From JAEYOM01 sp036260935 (lineage in GTDB: Bacteria > Bacillota > Clostridia > Acetivibrionales > DTU013): DNA of 64,000 nucleotides. Where the stretch lies: the NCBI GenBank assembly GCA_036260935.1, contig DATALQ010000042.1:43468-107467 (forward strand), given 5' to 3'. The translations under genes and the position numbers were made by a program. The notes under the pieces were generated by a model. It saw only the letters and a program-made list of their open reading frames with translations, did no database searches and had not been told where the DNA came from. Below are positions 58,641-64,000 of the stretch, piece after piece. The stretch's first letter is position 1, and the number at the start of each line of letters is the position of its first letter.

Positions 58641-59433
58641 ACGTCATCTGTTGAAATGAATTCCACGGCCTGATACTGCCGCACGCGATCCGCTTTCCTG
58701 AATTGCCGGCGGGCTGCGAGCGGTAATCGTCGGGGTTCTCGTGTATTATAACGGATCTGCCGAGTATTTCGTCCACTGTGAAGCGGCTCATAATAAAGCT
58801 CATCCTCGCCCTGCCGTTGTCGGCCACCAATACGGGGAAATCGCCCGCATGGTTGCCGTGCGGCTGATTTGTCGGATTCCAATGGCTTCCGGTAGATTCA
58901 AAAGGTTTATCGGGGCTTCCGATCTCACAGGGCCCTTTCTCATGTATATGGAATCCAAACGGCCCTATGGGGGCTTTGCCTCCCGACGCCGGCGAATATG
59001 GAGGCAGCCCGGCTACATCAGCGCAGACCATGACGCCATCCGGTATGTCGGCAAATGTCACAAGCCCGCGTATGGCCGGATAATCGGGGCCGGGTGTAAT
59101 AATCGCATATGCCGAGTTGAAGTGCTTGGAAAGCACAGGTTGCTGCATCTGGCTGTTAGGCATTTGTCCCATGGCTGGTTGCGTCTGGCCCGGCTGCGTA
59201 TAGCCCGGAGCGGATGGCTGCCCTGTCTGGTCATATGGTGTATAAGACGGCGTCGGCTGTCCTGTCTGGGTATAGTTCTGCGTCGGCTGTGCTGTCTGGT
59301 AAGGCATAAATGTCTGTGTCGGCTGTGCTGTCTGATAAGGCGCATAGGTTTGTGTCGGCTGAGTCTGGTCGTATGGCATATATGTCTGGCCCGCCTGCTG
59401 CGGAGTAGTATCCCTGTAATGGTAACTGCCCAT
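58639..59433 (-). CDS. CuZn-superoxide-dismutase family protein with Tyr/Gln/Pro-rich N-terminus
   Basis: A 264-residue protein. Residues 1-100 are repeats of the type PYQTAQPTQ, rich in Gln, Pro, Thr and Tyr. Residues 105-260 have the SodC fold: AIRGLVTFADIPDGVMV, GFHIHEKGPCE (copper His pair), STGSHWNPTNQPHGNHAGDFPVL (bridging and zinc His), VIIHENPDDYR and GKRIACGSI with a cysteine for the disulfide. There is no signal peptide, so it may be cytosolic or a spore-coat protein like YojM. Site GGAGGTG before ATG 59433; the longer frame to 59487 lacks a site. Confidence 0.82.
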   Translation of the reverse strand: MGSYHYRDTTPQQAGQTYMPYDQTQPTQTYAPYQTAQPTQTFMPYQTAQPTQNYTQTGQPTPSYTPYDQTGQPSAPGYTQPGQTQPAMGQMPNSQMQQPVLSKHFNSAYAIITPGPDYPAIRGLVTFADIPDGVMVCADVAGLPPYSPASGGKAPIGPFGFHIHEKGPCEIGSPDKPFESTGSHWNPTNQPHGNHAGDFPVLVADNGRARMSFIMSRFTVDEILGRSVIIHENPDDYRSQPAGNSGKRIACGSIRPWNSFQQMT

Positions 59434-59547
59434 GGTTACACCTCCGGTAAAATCGTTCACATACCATATTATGTAACTCTTTAGCATTATGTTAATCCTT
59501 TACCAGTTTCTATGATAGTGCACCCACGAGCAAAAGAACGGGGCACT

Positions 59548-59688
59548 TCAGATACTGCATGGAGATTTTATGTTGCCCTTGGAATCAGTCGTCTCTATTT
59601 CGCGATAGTCCGTATCGCCATCCAGTATTGCCAGTATACTTTTGTCTCTCAGTAGGTCAAAAAATTGTTTTGTAGAAACATTTGTCAC
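59548..59688 (-). CDS. 46-residue open frame behind hsdS, possibly truncated
   Basis: Starts with GTG at 59688, right after the hsdS stop, and reads TNVSTKQFFDLLRDKSILAI then LDGDTDYREIETTDSKGN before TGA. The sequence looks like the N-terminus of a longer soluble protein that has lost its remainder. I do not recognise the family. The remaining 59434-59547 has no gene. Confidence 0.35.
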   Translation of the reverse strand: MTNVSTKQFFDLLRDKSILAILDGDTDYREIETTDSKGNIKSPCSI

Positions 59689-59689
59689 C

Positions 59690-61174
59690 TTACTTCAGCT
59701 TCTCACAATGGGCTAGTATTTCTTCCAGTTTTGTTACGATACGCTTTTGTTCGGCAATGGGCGGGAGGGGAATCAAAGTGCATGCTACTATGTCCTGGTT
59801 GATCTTCGGCATGCTTTCCGATGTCCCACTCGCACTCTTCATGAAATAGTTTCTAACAGTTGGGGACTTCATGACAAAATCCACATATTTTGCAATAACC
59901 ATAGTTCTCATTCTCATCATTAGATCTGGATAAATATATTCCTTGTCCTCTCCTGTGTAGATACAACTAGTACCCACTAATTCTCGCGAATTACTTCTTT
60001 GAATGAGTAAATCATTATTATTCAACCAATACTTGGAGGCGACTTCGAGGCTAATATCCACGTATTTGAATGCATCCGCCTTAAAATACCCCGTTGTTGT
60101 TGCAGTTAATGTTAAATTTCGAATGGGAGTTTCATAATCAACGCCCTTCGGGGAATAACCATTAGTTGGTCTTTCCTCAATAATATCTAAAAGACGTACC
60201 CACTTCCACGTCTCTGGAATATCAGCTAGAAATTCATCCGCTGCAATCTCTGGCAGTGGCTTTTCTTTTTTTGCGATTCCAGCTTTAATTCGCCTTTGCT
60301 TTTCCGCCTGTATCTGACGGTAAAGCTCTTCACCTGTGCCTTCCTCCGGGCGCTGTTCGACCAGTTTGCCCTGAATAGCCACCTGCAAGATGGATTTCTG
60401 TATATCGTTCGGGAAACGTTTGTTGAAGTCTTCCAGATTACTCCATGCCTTTTCGTAGCGATCAATGTACGGCAGCAGTTCTTCAATTTTGGCAACAATG
60501 CGCTTCTGCTCGGAAAACGGAGGCACTGGAATAATCCACTTAAGTGTATTACCGAGGCTTAAGAATGTTTGGTTTGTTGAACCATTAGCCGCCTTTTCGA
60601 TTTCGCTCCTTTTGGATTGCAAAAAATAATAAAAATATCTACTTGAAACATCGTTTATTAGTCTAAAAACAAACAAGTGTCCATCGGTTAGTAACGGCTT
60701 AGCAAGGCTTTCAATGATACCAGAACGCCCCAAGGTGCCATTCCCTAATGTATTCAACAGTACATCATTGGGACGTAAAAAATAACGCTTGTCCATAGCT
60801 TGCCAGAAGGAAGAAGTGGTATATTTTACCTGATCATAGTCAAGCCCGTTTTGTTGGTTTGCTGCTTGACCTATCACCCAATATTCTGTTTCTTCTTTGG
60901 AATAGATCGGTGATTTCCCACTGAAAACATCAACACAATAATCACCGATACAAAACCATCGCCAGTTTTCTGGTATGTCAAAAGGAATAACATCCTCAGA
61001 AATATCCTGCAGCGTTTTCTCTTTTTTGATAGTTCCGATTTTTTTCAGATTCTGTTTCTCTGCTTGAATTCGCTGATACAGTTCCTGCGCAGTTCCTTCC
61101 TCCGGGCGCTGTTCCACAAGCTTACCCTTAATGGCCAATTGTAGAATGCTGTTTTTGAGTTCCTGTGGGGTCAT
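59690..61174 (-). CDS. hsdS: type I restriction-modification specificity subunit HsdS
   Basis: A 494-residue DNA-recognition subunit made of two target-recognition domains, each with its own conserved region. The two halves begin with a near-identical stretch (LKNSILQLAIKGKLVEQRPE and IQKSILQVAIQGKLVEQRPE, at about residues 5 and 257), followed by EIP/DIPENW(R/K)W boundary motifs. The recognition domains themselves (about 70-210 and 330-470) are different, so a bipartite asymmetric target is expected. Start overlaps the hsdM stop (ATGA). Confidence 0.93.
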   Translation of the reverse strand: MTPQELKNSILQLAIKGKLVEQRPEEGTAQELYQRIQAEKQNLKKIGTIKKEKTLQDISEDVIPFDIPENWRWFCIGDYCVDVFSGKSPIYSKEETEYWVIGQAANQQNGLDYDQVKYTTSSFWQAMDKRYFLRPNDVLLNTLGNGTLGRSGIIESLAKPLLTDGHLFVFRLINDVSSRYFYYFLQSKRSEIEKAANGSTNQTFLSLGNTLKWIIPVPPFSEQKRIVAKIEELLPYIDRYEKAWSNLEDFNKRFPNDIQKSILQVAIQGKLVEQRPEEGTGEELYRQIQAEKQRRIKAGIAKKEKPLPEIAADEFLADIPETWKWVRLLDIIEERPTNGYSPKGVDYETPIRNLTLTATTTGYFKADAFKYVDISLEVASKYWLNNNDLLIQRSNSRELVGTSCIYTGEDKEYIYPDLMMRMRTMVIAKYVDFVMKSPTVRNYFMKSASGTSESMPKINQDIVACTLIPLPPIAEQKRIVTKLEEILAHCEKLK

Positions 61175-62646
61175 TGTTTAGCACCCCCAAGAATGGAAGT
61201 GATGTCAGCCAGCACACGATCAATTTCTGCGTTTAGTGAGGCCCGCTGCTCCTCGTACCGTTGAATCAGATCCATTGGGTCAAGAATTTCCTCTTCCTCA
61301 TGGGGGTAGCCGCACTGGTCGAGGTTATAGCCCAAATCATCGGTGAGTTGCGAAACTGTGTATTTCTTCGCCTGGTCAAAACCGCCGACGTTAATTTCCT
61401 GTCGGTTATCCCACCATTCGACCACAGGTGCGAAATGCTCCAGTTTCATAGGCTTTGTTTTTGAGAAGTGCTTATAGCCCTCTGGCATATCCAGACGGTA
61501 GAACCAGGTCTCCGTTGTCGGTTTCGTACGGTCGAAGAACAGAATATTCGTAGTGATGGATGTGTAGGGCGAGAACACGCTACCCGGCATACGGATAATC
61601 GTGTGCAGATTAAATTCAGAAAGTAGTTTCTTCTTGATGGCAACCTTGGTATTGTCTGTTCCGAAAAGAAAGCCATCCGGCAGGATAACAGCCACCCTTC
61701 CGTTTTTCTTCAAGCGGTACATGATAACAGACATAAAGAGATCTGCCGTTTCACTGCTGGCAAGATCGGATGGAAAATGGTTCTTGACCTCTGCTTTTTC
61801 GCTGCCACCATAGGGAGGATTCATCAGAATGACGTCAAACTGATCGTCTTCCGTGTAATCTAATACATCACGCAACAGTGAGTTGTCATGATAGATTTTC
61901 GGTACGTCCAGACCGTGGAGCAGCATATTCGTGATGCAAAGCATATACGGGAACTGCTTCTTCTCAATACCGTAGATGGAATTATCATATTCAGTTTGAT
62001 CATTCGTGGTCTTAATTAGTGGAGCAAGTTCTTTCAGCCAGCTTGTGATGAAGCCACCAGTGCCGCAGGCAAAGTCCACCATACGCTCACCGATTTTCGG
62101 CTGTATCATTTTTGCCATAAACTCCGTGACTGCACGGGGTGTATAAAACTCACCGGAGGAACCCGCACTCTGCAATTCTCTGAGGATGGATTCGTAGATT
62201 TCACCGAAGGCATGGCTTTCTTCATAGTCGCTTAAATCCAGCTCGTCAATGACATTTATAACCTGACGAAGCAGAACACCGTCTTTCATATAGTTGTTGG
62301 CGTCTTCAAAGGTCGTCTTGACGATGGACTTTTTAATGGGTGTGTCCGGGGTTACATTCAGACCCTTTAGCGTAGGAAACAGAGTGTTGTTGACAAAGCT
62401 CAGCAGATTATCGCCGGTCATGGCTTTACCACTTTTGTCATCCACAGCCCAGCTGCTCCAACGGCATTCTTCCGGAATAATGGACTGATAATTGTCCTCG
62501 TCCATATCCCAGTCCTGTTCCTTTGCATCATATACCTTTAAAAACAACATCCACGCAATCTGCTCAATACGCTGTGCGTCACCGTTGATACCAGCGTCGT
62601 TGCGCATGATGTCGCGGATTCTCTTTACAAAATTTGATATGCTCAT
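61171..62646 (-). CDS. hsdM: type I restriction-modification methyltransferase subunit HsdM
   Basis: A 491-residue N6-adenine methyltransferase. The HsdM N-terminal helical domain (FVKRIRDIMRNDAGINGDAQRIEQIAWMLFLKVYD) precedes the catalytic domain with FYTPRAVTEFMAKMI, motif I VDFACGTGGFI and motif IV ILMNPPYGG. With two HsdM and one HsdS it methylates the recognition site. It follows hsdR by 4 nt and overlaps hsdS by 4 nt. Confidence 0.95.
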   Translation of the reverse strand: MSISNFVKRIRDIMRNDAGINGDAQRIEQIAWMLFLKVYDAKEQDWDMDEDNYQSIIPEECRWSSWAVDDKSGKAMTGDNLLSFVNNTLFPTLKGLNVTPDTPIKKSIVKTTFEDANNYMKDGVLLRQVINVIDELDLSDYEESHAFGEIYESILRELQSAGSSGEFYTPRAVTEFMAKMIQPKIGERMVDFACGTGGFITSWLKELAPLIKTTNDQTEYDNSIYGIEKKQFPYMLCITNMLLHGLDVPKIYHDNSLLRDVLDYTEDDQFDVILMNPPYGGSEKAEVKNHFPSDLASSETADLFMSVIMYRLKKNGRVAVILPDGFLFGTDNTKVAIKKKLLSEFNLHTIIRMPGSVFSPYTSITTNILFFDRTKPTTETWFYRLDMPEGYKHFSKTKPMKLEHFAPVVEWWDNRQEINVGGFDQAKKYTVSQLTDDLGYNLDQCGYPHEEEEILDPMDLIQRYEEQRASLNAEIDRVLADITSILGGAKQ

Positions 62647-62650
62647 ATAA

Positions 62651-64000
62651 TTAACCCACCTTATAAAGTTCCTCTTCCAGTTCCCTTACGGCTTTCAAAT
62701 ACCCTTCTTTGCCGCCGAAGAACTGTGCGATCTTCGAAGGCTTGCCGTATCTCTGGAAAGGATCAAGCTTCAATACTTCTGTTTTCTCAATCTCATAAAT
62801 GCCAGTGTTCATGTACTTGTCCAAAAGCGTTTCGAGAACATCACGAGCCACACCCTTGAACTTACAAAGGAAATCACGCTTTTTAACGTTATTGGCGCGT
62901 TCATGCCGCGTCAGAGGTTTCTGGTTAAACGCTACATGGCATATGAAATCAAAATCGTCTACATCTGACATGCTCTGGTCAGCTTTCATTCTTTCTAAAT
63001 CGATGCCGCGCTCTAAGAGCAAATTACGGATACTTTCTTTCTTCTCATCGGCAGACCAATGGTGGATGAAATTATCAAGTGAAGCGTAGGTGCCGAGAAT
63101 GTTGGACTTGGTATAGTCCACAATGCTTTCCTGGCGAAGCAGTTTGCCGTTGGCGTCATAAATTGAAACAGTCTTGCCGATTACCTTGACTGTACAGCCG
63201 TTTTCATCAACGATAGGCTTTTCTTTGGGTTCTGAGCCAGTGCCATAAGGAGTGTCGGGGCCAGATTCGGCAATATGAGTGCCGTCTTTGCCATAATCAT
63301 CATCCTGCTCAATGGGACCGTCCCAATTAGGGTCTGCAAACAAACGTGTAACGTTGCGGAAATCCATGGCTGTAAAGTGTGTTTTGCCTTCTTTCTCACG
63401 GAGTCGAGTGCCACGACCAATTATCTGCTTGAACTCGGTCATAGAGCCAATCATTTGGTCAAGGACGATTAGCTTGGTCATCTTGCAGTCCGCACCGGTG
63501 GAGAGAAGCTTCGATGTAGTCGCAATCACAGGGTATGGAGCAGAAACAGAGATGAAATAATCAAGTTTACTCTTGCCGTAGACATCGCCGCCGGTGATAC
63601 GTACAACATAATCCGGGTTCTTCTGAACCATATCTGCGTTGAGGTTGGTCAACGCGATTCTCATCCGCTCGGCATGATCCTCGGTGGCACAGAACACAAT
63701 CGTTTTCTGCATTCTGTCCGTACTTTTCATGTATTCCGTGATTTCACGTGCAACCTCATATGTGCGGTCTTCAATGATGATGTTGTAGTCGAAGTCGCTG
63801 TTAGTGTAAATGCGGTCTTCGATTTCCTTCCCGTTCTTATCAAGCTGTCCCTTGTACGGACGCCAGCCCTCACCAATATTGGTGCGGATGTTGATGACCT
63901 TGAACGGAGCAAGGAAACCATCCTCGATACCTTCACGGAGACTGTATGTATATATCGGCTCTCCGAAATAATCAATGTTAGAGATATATTTTGTTTCCTT
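62651..64000 (-). CDS. hsdR: type I restriction subunit HsdR (5' part outside window)
   Basis: The frame is open from the right edge (450 codons visible). It shows the end of the first helicase domain (YFGEPIYTYSLREGIEDGFLAPFKV), then the second RecA domain with VFCATEDHAERMRIAL, TTSKLLSTGADCKM and QIIGRGTRLREKEGKTHFTAMDF (motifs V and VI), and the C-terminal HsdM/S-contact region. The nuclease domain and Walker A lie outside. It is the translocating restriction subunit of the same operon. Confidence 0.93.
   Translation of the reverse strand, partial: KETKYISNIDYFGEPIYTYSLREGIEDGFLAPFKVINIRTNIGEGWRPYKGQLDKNGKEIEDRIYTNSDFDYNIIIEDRTYEVAREITEYMKSTDRMQKTIVFCATEDHAERMRIALTNLNADMVQKNPDYVVRITGGDVYGKSKLDYFISVSAPYPVIATTSKLLSTGADCKMTKLIVLDQMIGSMTEFKQIIGRGTRLREKEGKTHFTAMDFRNVTRLFADPNWDGPIEQDDDYGKDGTHIAESGPDTPYGTGSEPKEKPIVDENGCTVKVIGKTVSIYDANGKLLRQESIVDYTKSNILGTYASLDNFIHHWSADEKKESIRNLLLERGIDLERMKADQSMSDVDDFDFICHVAFNQKPLTRHERANNVKKRDFLCKFKGVARDVLETLLDKYMNTGIYEIEKTEVLKLDPFQRYGKPSKIAQFFGGKEGYLKAVRELEEELYKVG

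Overview
The window reads as chromosomal DNA of a spore-forming, strictly anaerobic member of the Clostridia (Bacillota). Supporting signs are a Spo0E-like phosphatase, rubrerythrin, a four-subunit 2-oxoacid:ferredoxin oxidoreductase, archaeal-type phosphoglycerate mutase, an agr peptide quorum-sensing locus, DegS/DegU, clostridial Tad pili and strong Shine-Dalgarno sites. Genus cannot be fixed from this sequence.

Layout. 1-3.3 kb (minus): the end of a division cluster, a 5'-truncated murA, then ftsQ, a small basic membrane protein gene and ftsA, which runs off the left edge. 3.4-5.3 kb: an LtaS-type phosphoglycerol transferase. 5.3-8.6 kb: rlmI, bracketed by inverted copies of an unusual hairpin repeat, then a homocysteine S-methyltransferase preceded by a second repeat family. 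8.7-16.8 kb (minus): a complete-looking Flp/Tad pilus operon headed by a DegS/DegU pair. 16.9-20.6 kb (minus): a polysaccharide-type trio (membrane glycosyltransferase-like protein, FAD mutase-like enzyme, GtrA). 20.8-27.6 kb: an intact tRNA-Lys followed by three further tRNA-Lys 3'-end remnants that cap small cargo modules (AraC regulator, LysM protein, BceAB-type transporter with its two-component system). 28-32.7 kb: small accessory genes and an agr locus (agrA-agrC facing agrB-agrD), including a 47-residue AgrD precursor. 32.7-35.5 kb (minus): a phosphate transporter with its PhoU-like partner, and murG, away from the rest of the division cluster. 35.7-40.6 kb: transglutaminase/AraC pair, a secreted double beta-propeller bracketed by tRNA-Ala 3'-end remnants, tRNA-Ala and a tiny spo0E. 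40.6-53.6 kb: biotin uptake with a BirA operator, CapA, rubrerythrin, an aldo/keto reductase, the ferredoxin-linked oxidoreductase operon, tcdA and apgM (which carries the second copy of repeat family 2 in front of it). 53.8-55.8 kb: an ABC-F protein behind an attenuator-like leader. 56-59.5 kb: accessory genes (GNAT, HD, LURP-one/scramblase-like, CuZn-SOD-like). 59.5-64 kb (minus): a type I restriction-modification operon, with hsdR running off the right edge.

How the parts fit: the core regions are ordinary anaerobe housekeeping. The accessory pattern is the striking part. Two tRNA genes each have duplicated 3' ends that delimit cargo, with no integrase in view. Two families of structured intergenic repeats recur; in one, the outer arms differ between loci yet stay self-complementary, and in the other both copies sit about 50 nt before a gene start and present an extended -10 promoter motif to it. 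An AgrD peptide gene too short for ordinary gene calling completes the agr circuit. The division cluster appears to have been broken inside murA.
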